Of a stretch of 21,825 nucleotides of DNA, positions 7,340 through 14,227 are shown one piece after another. Location: positions 1 to 21,825 of the forward strand of contig JAHEEZ010000028.1 of the NCBI GenBank assembly GCA_024640445.1, written 5' to 3'. The first letter of the stretch is position 1. Each line of letters begins with the position of its first letter. This DNA is from Acidobacteriota bacterium. Lineage in GTDB: Bacteria > Acidobacteriota > Blastocatellia > Pyrinomonadales > Pyrinomonadaceae. The position numbers and the translations under genes are program-made. The notes below the pieces were generated by a model that saw only the letters and a program-made list of their open reading frames with translations, was not told where the DNA came from and searched no databases.

Positions 7340-8452
7340 TCAGCCGGCGGCGGCGGTCTTCTTTTCTTCCAAGAGCCTTACAAATCGAGCGAAATGATGT
7401 TCCGCATCGTGGGGGCCGGGAGCGGCCTCAGGATGGTACTGGACGCTGAATACGGGGAGAGTTTTGTGTCTAATGCCAGCGACGGTGCCGTCGTTGAGAT
7501 TTATGTGCGTGATCTCTACGTCGTTTCCCAGTGATTCCGCGTCTATGGCGAAACCGTGGTTGTGAGCGGTGATCTCAACCTTTCCGGTTGCAAGGTCCTT
7601 GATCGGTTGGTTACCGCCGCGATGACCGAACTTGAGCTTATACGTTCTTCCGCCGAAAGTCTGACCAAGCACCTGGTGGCCAAGGCAAATTCCGAACATC
7701 GGCGTCTGTGTTTCGGCCAGCCTGCGGATCTCTTGTACAGTTTCCGACATCGCAGCAGGGTCGCCGGGACCGTTCGAAAGAAAGATGCCGTCGGGCTTCA
7801 TCGCCAACACCTTTTCGGCAGACGTCCCCGCAGGCACCACCGTGACCTTACAGCCCGCTTTTGAAAAATTGCGAAGGGAGTTCGTTTTTACGCCAAAGTC
7901 ATAACACACCACGTGGAATCGTTCTGAACCAGCCGCGTCAACCGTGTAGGTCTTTTCGGTCGTAACCGCACTTGCGAGTTCCCTGTTCTTCATCTCCGGC
8001 GATGCCAGAACCCGTTCAAGCAATTTCTTTTCATCGGTTTCGACAGACGAGATACCGGCCCGCATCGCGCCCTTGTCGCGGATGTGCCTGACAAGCGCCC
8101 TTGTATCGACGTGCTCGATGCCGACGATCTTGTATCTGTTCAGGTAAGAACCAAGGGTCTCTGTAGAGCGCCAGTTGGAAGCTATTCGGCTTGCCTCGCG
8201 AACCACGAAACCCTCAACCCACGGTCGGCGCGATTCTATGTCATCCTCGTTGACGCCGTAGTTTCCGATCAGAGGATAGGTCATGCAGACGATCTGTCCC
8301 GCGTAACTTGGGTCCGTGAGGATCTCCTGGTATCCGGTCATCGAAGTATTGAAGACCATTTCGCCCATTGTCTCGCCCTCGGCGCCAAATGAAATTCCCC
8401 GGAAGGTCCTTCCGTCCTCCAGTACCAGGATCGCTTTTCTTGAAAGTGTCAT
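7340..8452 (-). CDS. carA: carbamoyl-phosphate synthase small (glutaminase) subunit
   Basis: 370 residues. Hydrolyses glutamine and passes ammonia to CarB for carbamoyl phosphate, used for pyrimidines and arginine. The class I amidotransferase triad is C256 in GICLGHQ, H340 and E342 in QYHPE. The N-terminal CPSase small-subunit domain (FNTSMTGYQEILTDPSYAGQ) is intact and the length is normal. The ATG at 8450-8452 lies 13 nt after the lepB stop with only a weak ribosome site (TGAAG), which suggests translation coupled to lepB. carB is not downstream: the next gene is convergent. A functional partner must be encoded elsewhere. Confidence 0.97.
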   Translation of the reverse strand: MTLSRKAILVLEDGRTFRGISFGAEGETMGEMVFNTSMTGYQEILTDPSYAGQIVCMTYPLIGNYGVNEDDIESRRPWVEGFVVREASRIASNWRSTETLGSYLNRYKIVGIEHVDTRALVRHIRDKGAMRAGISSVETDEKKLLERVLASPEMKNRELASAVTTEKTYTVDAAGSERFHVVCYDFGVKTNSLRNFSKAGCKVTVVPAGTSAEKVLAMKPDGIFLSNGPGDPAAMSETVQEIRRLAETQTPMFGICLGHQVLGQTFGGRTYKLKFGHRGGNQPIKDLATGKVEITAHNHGFAIDAESLGNDVEITHINLNDGTVAGIRHKTLPVFSVQYHPEAAPGPHDAEHHFARFVRLLEEKKTAAAG

Positions 8453-8465
8453 TTCAGATCTTCAG

Positions 8466-9188
8466 TTACATTCCCGCAACAGGGTCGTCGCTGACCGGTG
8501 CGGCATCTTCCGGCATTCCTTCGGGTGTGCCTTCCAGCTTCGTGGCCCCTCTGTGCAAAACACCGACCTTTGAAGGCCTCCAATAACGGAAGAAGGCTTT
8601 GCCGTAGATATATTTCGCCGGTACGAGGCCCCAGGTCCGGGAATCCAGCGAATTGTCCCGATTATCGCCCATTACGAAATAGTAATGATCATCGACCCGC
8701 TTGCCGGAATAATCCAGTGTCGAGCGATTCTTGTCAGGGCTGAGATATGGCTCTTCAAGAAGCCTGCCGTTTATGAAGACCCTGCCTTCTTGAATTTCGA
8801 CAAGTTCGCCCGGTAGCCCGATGACCCGCTTCACAAAGCTCTTCTCGGGATCCTGCGGATACCAGAAAACGACTATGTCGCCTCGTTCGATGTGGCCCCA
8901 GTCAAACTTCTGAATGTCGTAGTAGACAAGCTTGTTTACAAGAAGGCGCTCGCCCTCGTGCAGTTCCGGGACCATCGACTCCCCATCCACGACCACCGGC
9001 TGGGCGACAAAAACGCCGAAAAGAACGAAGACCGAGATAATCAGGATGATATCGCGCAAGAGCCGCAGGCTCTCGAACCAGATCCCGCTCCGTGAAGCCT
9101 TCTTGAGGCGATAAACCTGGATTTCTCCGTCGTCGGATGCCGAGACCGGTCCGAATTCGTATCCTTTTGTTTGCTTGAAAAATCCCAT
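8466..9188 (-). CDS. lepB: signal peptidase I
   Basis: 240-residue membrane-anchored S26 protease that cleaves Sec/Tat signal peptides. A hydrophilic N-terminus is followed by one anchor helix (about 46-62). Then come the catalytic S71 in GESM, K120 in KSFVKRVIG, and GDNRDNSLDSRTWG near the C-terminal third. The tail (EGTPEGMPEDAAPVSDDPV) is acidic, probably disordered and not part of the enzyme core. The ATG at 9186-9188 has no clear Shine-Dalgarno sequence. It is transcribed away from the aminotransferase gene and leads directly into carA. It should serve the secreted proteins encoded on the right of this window, among others. Confidence 0.95.
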   Translation of the reverse strand: MGFFKQTKGYEFGPVSASDDGEIQVYRLKKASRSGIWFESLRLLRDIILIISVFVLFGVFVAQPVVVDGESMVPELHEGERLLVNKLVYYDIQKFDWGHIERGDIVVFWYPQDPEKSFVKRVIGLPGELVEIQEGRVFINGRLLEEPYLSPDKNRSTLDYSGKRVDDHYYFVMGDNRDNSLDSRTWGLVPAKYIYGKAFFRYWRPSKVGVLHRGATKLEGTPEGMPEDAAPVSDDPVAGM

Positions 9189-9242
9189 CGGGTGTCGGGT
9201 GCGGATCCGAAAACTTCCGTCCGCCTGTTTACTCAGCGTAAG

Positions 9243-9271
9243 AAACTACTTTAAGGTATCGTTGTTGTCAA
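9243..9271 (-). promoter_or_regulatory. candidate promoter for lepB-carA
   Basis: On the minus strand, a perfect TTGACA (9266-9271), a 17-nt spacer, then a weak TAGTTT (9243-9248). The start would be near 9236, giving a leader of about 48 nt before the lepB ATG. Confidence 0.45.
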
Positions 9272-9361
9272 AACAAAGCGACGGCTTCCGTTTGGTGCCC
9301 GAAAAGTATGGTCGGCATGTCCGGGATCAACGCGAGGCGCCGAGGACCGCGGGGAGAAAGC

Positions 9362-9397
9362 ATGAAAGCAACAACGGCAGGAGAAAGAGTGACGTGA
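9362..9397 (+). CDS. possible 11-residue leader peptide before the aminotransferase
   Basis: ATG at 9362, preceded 5 nt earlier by GGGGAG, opens an 11-codon ORF encoding MKATTAGERVT. Its TGA (9395-9397) overlaps the aminotransferase GTG start (9394) as GTGA, the usual arrangement for translational coupling. No homologue is known to me and the ORF is short enough to occur by chance. The good ribosome site and exact overlap are what make it worth listing. Confidence 0.35.
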   Translation: MKATTAGERVT

Positions 9398-10518
9398 ATG
9401 ATGAAATCAGGGGCTTGTTCCCCGCACTCAGGAGATACGCTTATCTCAACAGCGCCGCGGTGGCGCCGATCCCCACCACCTCGATCGATGCTGTGATCAG
9501 CCAGTTGCGAGACGTGTCTGAGCACGGTTCGACGCACTATCCCGCCTGGGTCGAGACCAAGGGGCGGGCGAGGGCACTGGTTGCGGAGATGCTAAACGTA
9601 AGCCCGGAAAACATCGCGTTCACACGCAACACTTCCGATGGATTCGCCGCGGTCGCGGCTGGAATCGACTGGTCGGCGGCGGACAACATTGTCAGTTTTC
9701 ACAAGGAATTTCCCGCTAATTACTACGCCTGGAGACGTGTTCGCGACAGGTTCGGAGTGGATCTGCGGCTTTGTCCCGAACGCGACGGCCGTATTGATCT
9801 CGATGAGTTCATCGGAATGATCGATTCCGATACGAAACTTGTTTCGATCAGCGCGGTCCAGTTCGCTTCGGGTTTCCGGACAGATCTCGAGAGGGTCGGG
9901 AGGGCCGCCCGCAATGTTGGAGCGCTTTTTTCGGTCGATATTATTCAGGCCCTTGGTACAACACCTTTTGATCTTCCTGCACAGTATGTGGACATCGCTT
10001 CAGGGGCTTCGCACAAATGGCTTTGCGCACCGGAGGGCTGCGGGATCCTCTTCATCAGCGACCGGGCCAGGGAGATTGTTGATCCGTCACTGGTTGGCTG
10101 GATCAGCGTGGAGGAGCCATGGGATTTCCAGGATATCGAACAGCCATATAGGCCCAACGCGCTCGCCTGGGAATCCGGAACCGGAGCTTCAAGCCTGTTC
10201 TACGGACTTGAGCAGAGCCTATTGCTATTAACAGGTACCGGAATAGGGCGAATAGAAGATCATCTTGAAGCGCTCACCGATTTCCTTTGCGAAGAACTGG
10301 ATAGATTGAATTACAAGATAGTCAGTTCACGGCTGCCGGGAGAGAAATCGCAAATCGTGAGCGTGCAGCCGCCTGAAGGTCAGTCATCGCATGATGTTTT
10401 TAAGAGACTGGAGGCAGCAAACGTGATCGTATCTTCTCGCAGCGGAGTCCTGCGAATAGCGCCGCATTTCTTTAACACCGAAGCGGATATCGGGGCCCTG
10501 ATCAGCAACCTGCCCTGA
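9394..10518 (+). CDS. class V aminotransferase family PLP enzyme
   Basis: 374-residue cytoplasmic PLP enzyme of the NifS/CsdB/isopenicillin-N-epimerase fold group. The PLP lysine is K208 in SGASHKWLCAPEGCGI. The N-terminal YLNSAAVAPIPTTS, the FTRNTSDGFAAVA cofactor loop near 70, and SVDIIQALG near 185 are typical. No conserved active-site cysteine loop of a desulfurase is evident, so an aminotransferase, lyase or epimerase is more likely than cysteine desulfurase; the substrate is unknown. I start it at GTG 9394, with AGGAG about 10 nt upstream. The frame is open back to 9175, but that stretch lacks family sequence and overlaps the lepB start. It converges on the next gene with a 7-nt gap. 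Confidence 0.85.
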   Translation: MNDEIRGLFPALRRYAYLNSAAVAPIPTTSIDAVISQLRDVSEHGSTHYPAWVETKGRARALVAEMLNVSPENIAFTRNTSDGFAAVAAGIDWSAADNIVSFHKEFPANYYAWRRVRDRFGVDLRLCPERDGRIDLDEFIGMIDSDTKLVSISAVQFASGFRTDLERVGRAARNVGALFSVDIIQALGTTPFDLPAQYVDIASGASHKWLCAPEGCGILFISDRAREIVDPSLVGWISVEEPWDFQDIEQPYRPNALAWESGTGASSLFYGLEQSLLLLTGTGIGRIEDHLEALTDFLCEELDRLNYKIVSSRLPGEKSQIVSVQPPEGQSSHDVFKRLEAANVIVSSRSGVLRIAPHFFNTEADIGALISNLP

Positions 10519-10525
10519 CCGCCGG

Positions 10526-11290
10526 CTATTTTCCAATTAGTTTTCCTGTCGATTCGGCGGGAGTGAGACCATCAAGATTCAGGCGGGTCATACCTCCGGC
10601 ATCGGAGAAGCTTGGAGTTGTCGCACGTCTTTGTTCTCGATAGAAGAAGAATAGCAGCCCGGTGATGACGCCGATAACTACCGCTGCGCCGAACCCGACC
10701 CCGATCACAATAACGGTGGAGATGAAAAGGCTCGAAGTGCCAACAATGAAGTCTCTCTCCGACTCACCATTTGCAAACAGTCCGGGCTCCGCTCCCAGCC
10801 ACTGCACGACCTTCTCGTACTTGATCTTTTCGAACAGGGCGTTTGCCGCATTCTCGTCATTCGCGTCGAAGAGAAACACGTTGTAGTTCCCGATCCTTCT
10901 GTAGAAAAATCCCTGGGCCGGCTGCGACTGGAGTGCGGCGAGGACGCGCTGATCGGCATCCGCTGATGCCTGTGGCGTGGTGAATTCTATGATCAGGAGC
11001 TTGCCTTCGGGATAACTTGCGATCACTGCTTCGGTACCGGGAATAAAATCTATCGCCGTAAGAATTGATCGTTCGTCCAGGTAGGTAGATAGTTCTTCCG
11101 GCTTGTTTACGAAGATCGCGGACTCCCTCTTTTTTTCCCAATCGGGCAAGTGCTTGATGAGAACGGGAACACCTTCTTTCTCAGAGATTTCCTGACTCCT
11201 GGAAATGGTTTGGCCGGCGACATCTGTTACCGCGAGTACCGCGACAAGTATGACACCAAAGAATTTGATCGTGGAAGAAAACGGAATCAT
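10526..11290 (-). CDS. exported, membrane-anchored protein of unknown function (DUF6599-like?)
   Basis: 254 residues from the ATG at 11288-11290. A signal peptide (hydrophobic 9-22, likely cut near VAG-Q) is followed by an extracytoplasmic domain to about 180. One long C-terminal membrane segment (FISTVIVIGVGFGAAVVIG) and a short cytoplasmic tail rich in Thr/Ser/Gly complete it. The middle part, with YPEGKLLIIEFTTPQA and FFYRRIGNYNVFLF, reminds me of the DUF6599 group common in Acidobacteriota, but I could not test that. A TTG at 11347 gives a longer reading without sense as a signal peptide. It is transcribed divergently from the sigma-factor gene, so a link such as anti-sigma control is conceivable, but no anti-sigma motif is visible. 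Confidence 0.65.
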   Translation of the reverse strand: MIPFSSTIKFFGVILVAVLAVTDVAGQTISRSQEISEKEGVPVLIKHLPDWEKKRESAIFVNKPEELSTYLDERSILTAIDFIPGTEAVIASYPEGKLLIIEFTTPQASADADQRVLAALQSQPAQGFFYRRIGNYNVFLFDANDENAANALFEKIKYEKVVQWLGAEPGLFANGESERDFIVGTSSLFISTVIVIGVGFGAAVVIGVITGLLFFFYREQRRATTPSFSDAGGMTRLNLDGLTPAESTGKLIGK

Positions 11291-11570
11291 CTCGTAAAGT
11301 CGGAAAACCTCTGTAACGCTCGCAAGATGCGATGTTATCACGCCCAAATACTTATCGTAAGCAGATTAATGCAACAAAACAGGGGATCGGGAGTATAAAT
11401 AACTCAAAATGCTATACCCTTTGGTGCATTAAATAAGATGGACGGTACACGCAATGGTTTAAATCTAATTTCAGATGTACGGCGAAGAAATAAGTATGTC
11501 CGTGCAGTTTTGGGAATAAGCGGGGCGGTACATAGCAATTATCCAGACAGAATGGAAGCATTGGATTTTT
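11291..11570. other. AT-rich divergent spacer upstream of the ECF sigma gene
   Basis: No confident gene. A 49-codon ATG frame at 11438-11587 exists on the plus strand but has no ribosome site and runs into the sigma-54-like site. The sequence is noticeably richer in A and T than its neighbours, as expected of a regulatory region. I found no well-spaced sigma-70 promoter for the minus-strand gene. Confidence 0.4.
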
Positions 11571-11586
11571 TGGCACGACACTTGTA
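11571..11586 (+). promoter_or_regulatory. sigma-54 (RpoN)-type -24/-12 promoter
   Basis: TGGCACGACACTTGTA matches the sigma-54 consensus TGGCAC-N5-TTGCA at every main position except T for C in the -12 GC. The GG and GT dinucleotides have the required 10-nt spacing. The start would be near 11597, just before the Shine-Dalgarno of the ECF sigma gene. If real, the gene would need an enhancer-binding activator. Confidence 0.5.
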
Positions 11587-11613
11587 GTAGGCAAAGTCGA
11601 GGGGGATAAGAAA

Positions 11614-12273
11614 ATGGCAACAACAGAAACACTCGAATTTCCGATTTTGCAATCAGCCGATAGAGAAGGCTCCAGGAAGAAGGCCGCCGCCGAAGCCTTG
11701 GACGTCAAATCGATGTCGGATTACGACCTTACGCAAGCGTCTTCCAAAGGCGATATGGCTGCTTTTGAGGAGGTGTACAACCGGCACCACAGAAGGGTCT
11801 ACGCCATATGCCTCAGGATGCTGAAGAATACGAATGAAGCTGAGGATCTGACGCAGGATGTCTTCATTCAGCTTCACAGAAAGATCGGAAGCTTCCGGGG
11901 CGATTCTGCATTCACTACATGGCTGCACCGGCTGACAGTTAATCAGGTCCTGATGCACTTCCGCAAACGCACGGTCAAGTTCGAGAAGACCACAGACGAG
12001 GGCGAAACGCCGGTCCAGATGGTCAAAGGTTCTGAAAAGCCAAGCCGTATGCCGGTTGTCGACAAAATCGCCATAGAGAATGCGATCAAGGAACTTCCCA
12101 ATGGCTACAGGAACGTGTTCATCCTTCATGACATCGAAGGCTTCGAGCATGAAGAGGTAGCAAGGATATTGGGCTGTTCGGTCGGCACTTCAAAATCCCA
12201 ATTGCACAAAGCGAGGCTGAAGTTGAGAAAGCTCCTGGGCAAGAAAGCCCCGCCCAGACTCTTCGCACAATAG
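11614..12273 (+). CDS. ECF-family RNA polymerase sigma factor
   Basis: 219 residues. Sigma-70 region 2 runs from about 40 to 110 (AFEEVYNRHHRRVYAICLRM, then AEDLTQDVFIQLHRKI, then FTTWLHRLTVNQVLMHFRKR). A charged linker follows. Region 4 lies at about 155-205 (IKELPNGYRNVFILHDIEGF, then ILGCSVGTSKSQLHKARLKL). The ATG at 11614 follows GAGGGGG with 8-nt spacing. An N-terminal extension of about 35 residues precedes region 2. No anti-sigma factor is encoded next to it: the left neighbour is divergent and the right one convergent. Its regulon is unknown. A strong terminator follows. Confidence 0.95.
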   Translation: MATTETLEFPILQSADREGSRKKAAAEALDVKSMSDYDLTQASSKGDMAAFEEVYNRHHRRVYAICLRMLKNTNEAEDLTQDVFIQLHRKIGSFRGDSAFTTWLHRLTVNQVLMHFRKRTVKFEKTTDEGETPVQMVKGSEKPSRMPVVDKIAIENAIKELPNGYRNVFILHDIEGFEHEEVARILGCSVGTSKSQLHKARLKLRKLLGKKAPPRLFAQ

Positions 12274-12289
12274 AACCGTTAGAACAAAG

Positions 12290-12319
12290 AAAAAGGCTCC
12301 TGATACCGGGAGCCTTTTT
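12290..12319. terminator. bidirectional intrinsic terminator
   Basis: Perfect 11-bp inverted repeat AAAAAGGCTCC / GGAGCCTTTTT with an 8-nt loop, between the convergent sigma-factor and dehydrogenase genes. T runs appear on both strands, so it can end transcription from either side. Confidence 0.9.
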
Positions 12320-12337
12320 CTCGTTCTGTCCTGAACC

Positions 12338-13483
12338 TTATTTTTCGTACTCGTCGATCACGATTCCCCTTCTTGCAAGCTCCGCAACAAATCGTTCCGG
12401 ATCGATGACAAGTTCCTGCGGCGTCGCACCTCTTCTCGCAACATCACCGGAGGCCATCATCTGAGCAATTATCGATGCAGGGAACGCCGTGGTCCTCATC
12501 ATCGCGCTGAGGCCTGTTCTTTCGTCGAATCGGTCTATGATGTCGTAGCATAACCGTTTGCGATCACCTCCGCGGATGCCGACAAATTCAAGTCGGACCA
12601 GGACCAGGTCAGGACCGTCAGCGGGCAGATGTTCCACCAGGAGCCGGCCAAACACCTTCCGGGGAACTACCTCTGATTCGCCGATCTGGACAGGCTCGCT
12701 TGAACACAGACCGAGATCTATCATCGTTCTGAATTTATCGCAGTGCCCGGCATACCTGATCGTCTTATAGTCGAGTTCCCTGATCTTCCCCTTAAATGTG
12801 TCAGGAAGGGTAGACGTCCCGCCCGAGGTCTGGAAGGCTTCGAGGGGCGGAAACCCATCGAAATTCAGGCTTTCGATCTCGTCCATCGAATCGACCTCAA
12901 TTATCTCGCCGTCCCTGATAACCCGCGCCCTTTCAATGTACTCGTTGATCAGGCCTTCAACTGAAAACACGAGTTGATAGTCGAGCGGGGGTTCCGGGTG
13001 CTGCGGAAGACCCCCGACCCTGATATGGACCTCTTCAATCTCGTCAAATCTTTTGACGCCATGCATTGCGAGAACAGAAACCATTCCGGGGGCCAGGCCG
13101 CAATCGGGAATGATGCTCACGCCAGCCTCCCTGGCCTGATCGTCCAACGCCAACTGATTATCGACGACGTAATTGTTTCCGCCCAGGTCGCAAAAGCTTG
13201 TATTCGTCCGGATCGCGATCTTCGTCAGTTCTTCGTTGTACCAGTAATTAACGCAGGAGATCGCGGCATCGTGGTCCGCCATCAGTTCCGCGGTCCGAAT
13301 ACCGTCAGCTACATCGAGTTCGACTGCCGTGACTTTTTGAGATCCGACGACCTGCGCCGCAGATCGGGCGGTTTCTGCAACCGAGTCCGCCAGGGTGATC
13401 GCGGAAACGTCCGGGGAGTTGTGAGCAAGATCGAAAACGGCGCCGAGACCCATCCGGCCGGCGCCAAGAACTAGAATTTTCAT
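12338..13483 (-). CDS. saccharopine dehydrogenase family NAD(P) oxidoreductase (lysine 6-dehydrogenase-like)
   Basis: 381-residue cytoplasmic dehydrogenase. The N-terminal Rossmann fold begins at once with MKILVLGAGRMG. The family segment CDLGGNNYVVDNQ lies near residue 97, then IIPDCGLAPGMVSVLA near 123. The saccharopine-dehydrogenase C-terminal domain follows (VGGLPQHPEPPLDYQLVFS and onward). Its length suits lysine 6-dehydrogenase or a related carboxynorspermidine-type enzyme rather than full-length saccharopine dehydrogenase. The substrate, an amino acid or imine, is inferred only from the family. The ATG at 13481-13483 lacks a clear ribosome site. It lies 63 nt after the pilZ-like gene in the same direction. 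Confidence 0.82.
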   Translation of the reverse strand: MKILVLGAGRMGLGAVFDLAHNSPDVSAITLADSVAETARSAAQVVGSQKVTAVELDVADGIRTAELMADHDAAISCVNYWYNEELTKIAIRTNTSFCDLGGNNYVVDNQLALDDQAREAGVSIIPDCGLAPGMVSVLAMHGVKRFDEIEEVHIRVGGLPQHPEPPLDYQLVFSVEGLINEYIERARVIRDGEIIEVDSMDEIESLNFDGFPPLEAFQTSGGTSTLPDTFKGKIRELDYKTIRYAGHCDKFRTMIDLGLCSSEPVQIGESEVVPRKVFGRLLVEHLPADGPDLVLVRLEFVGIRGGDRKRLCYDIIDRFDERTGLSAMMRTTAFPASIIAQMMASGDVARRGATPQELVIDPERFVAELARRGIVIDEYEK

Positions 13484-13502
13484 GCTTTTACACTTTTACT
13501 TT

Positions 13503-13535
13503 ACTTGCGGTTAATTATCAGTACCTGCCGCAAGT
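13503..13535. repeat. 8-bp inverted repeat between PilZ gene and dehydrogenase
   Basis: ACTTGCGG (13503-13510) and CCGCAAGT (13528-13535) are perfect inverted copies 17 nt apart in the 63-nt gap. There is no T run on either side, so this is not an intrinsic terminator. It could be an operator or an RNA structure in the dehydrogenase leader. Confidence 0.4.
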
Positions 13536-13546
13536 GCTTCAGATCT

Positions 13547-13912
13547 TTACCAGTCGTCAAATTCTTCAGGCGCCTGATCGGCGAGGACGGCAGCAGCGTA
13601 AGACCAAACCTTTTCTTCCCAGACTTTGATCGATTTTGTGACCTGCAGTGCAGCCTGCGGGTGTGCCGCGTTTCTTTCGAGCCGAATAACCTCAGCGATA
13701 ACCGAAACTTCATTTTTCGGATTTTCGGTCACAGTCAGCTTCACCGTGCTGCCGACTGCCGGAAGGAGACGGGGAAGAAATACGAGCGCGCCGCGCGGAC
13801 CGATATTTTCGGTAAGGCCCTCTTCCATCAGATCCTGACCCGCCTCGTCCTTCCAGTCGAGCCGCACTGGAAAGGAGATTACGTGACGGGATCCTGTTCG
13901 GCGATTATCCAT
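13547..13912 (-). CDS. PilZ-domain protein
   Basis: 121 residues from the ATG at 13910-13912. It begins almost directly with the PilZ N-motif RRTGSRH (RxxxR). The second motif is NIGPRGALVFL, where Gly replaces the usual Ser of D/N-x-S-x-x-G. PilZ domains bind cyclic di-GMP and act on motility, exopolysaccharide or transcription. The RxxxR motif favours binding, while the altered second motif makes it less certain. GGAGA lies about 12 nt before the ATG, slightly far. An in-frame TTG at 13966 gives a longer form with no added family sequence. Probably cotranscribed with the dehydrogenase. Confidence 0.8.
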   Translation of the reverse strand: MDNRRTGSRHVISFPVRLDWKDEAGQDLMEEGLTENIGPRGALVFLPRLLPAVGSTVKLTVTENPKNEVSVIAEVIRLERNAAHPQAALQVTKSIKVWEEKVWSYAAAVLADQAPEEFDDW

Positions 13913-13945
13913 AAAGTTATTAGTTCTCCATCGAACGTTGTGAGA

Positions 13946-13974
13946 AATATACTTAATCGGGGCCAATTAGTCCA
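13946..13974 (-). promoter_or_regulatory. candidate promoter for the PilZ gene
   Basis: On the minus strand, TGGACT (13969-13974), 17 nt, TATATT (13946-13951). The start would be near 13939, giving a leader of about 27 nt. Confidence 0.4.
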
Positions 13975-14141
13975 TAAGGCTGGGTTCGTGCCGACATTTC
14001 CGATGCAGCCGGGCGGCGTTTTCAACTCGATTTCCCGTTGGACAGGTCCTGTTTCAGATGTTAGGGTTAAGGTTTGTTTTGGGGAACCGCTCCAAAACAA
14101 TGTAGCCGAAAGGCAAAAATTAGTTACGGTCGGGCTGTTAA

Positions 14142-14147
14142 TACAAT
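14142..14147 (+). promoter_or_regulatory. possible -10 element upstream of the 3D-protein gene
   Basis: TACAAT on the plus strand with only a weak TTAGTT 16 nt upstream. If used, the transcript would start near 14154 and carry the hairpin at 14166-14188 in its leader. A perfect TATAAT also occurs at 14205-14210, but it is too close to the ribosome site to leave it in the transcript. Confidence 0.25.
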
Positions 14148-14165
14148 TCATTTACCTTGTATTCC

Positions 14166-14188
14166 GGTGTTTTTGAACACCATTTTTT
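14166..14188 (+). terminator. terminator-like hairpin in the leader of the 3D-protein gene
   Basis: GGTGTT / AACACC (6 bp, 4-nt loop) followed by ATTTTTT on the plus strand. No plus-strand gene ends upstream of it: the previous one stops at 12273 and already has its own terminator. It may therefore act as an attenuator for the gene that starts at 14228. Confidence 0.4.
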
Positions 14189-14227
14189 ATGTTAGGCTCG
14201 GTTTTATAATTGATAGGAGAATGATCT

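Noticed and set aside
9175..9393. N-terminal extension of the aminotransferase
   Set aside because: Overlaps the lepB start region, has basic low-complexity sequence unlike the family, and GTG 9394 has a ribosome site and the expected family N-terminus.
9362..9400. Programmed frameshift joining the 11-codon ORF to the aminotransferase
   Set aside because: No slippery heptamer or downstream structure is seen; a simple stop/start overlap explains the arrangement.
11438..11587. 49-codon ATG frame upstream of the ECF sigma gene
   Set aside because: No Shine-Dalgarno, no recognisable family, AT-rich regulatory-looking DNA, and its end coincides with the sigma-54-like site.
14205..14210. Perfect TATAAT as the main promoter of the 3D-protein gene
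   Set aside because: The start would fall at about 14217, cutting into the well-formed Shine-Dalgarno at 14215-14220, and no -35 hexamer lies at 16-18 nt.
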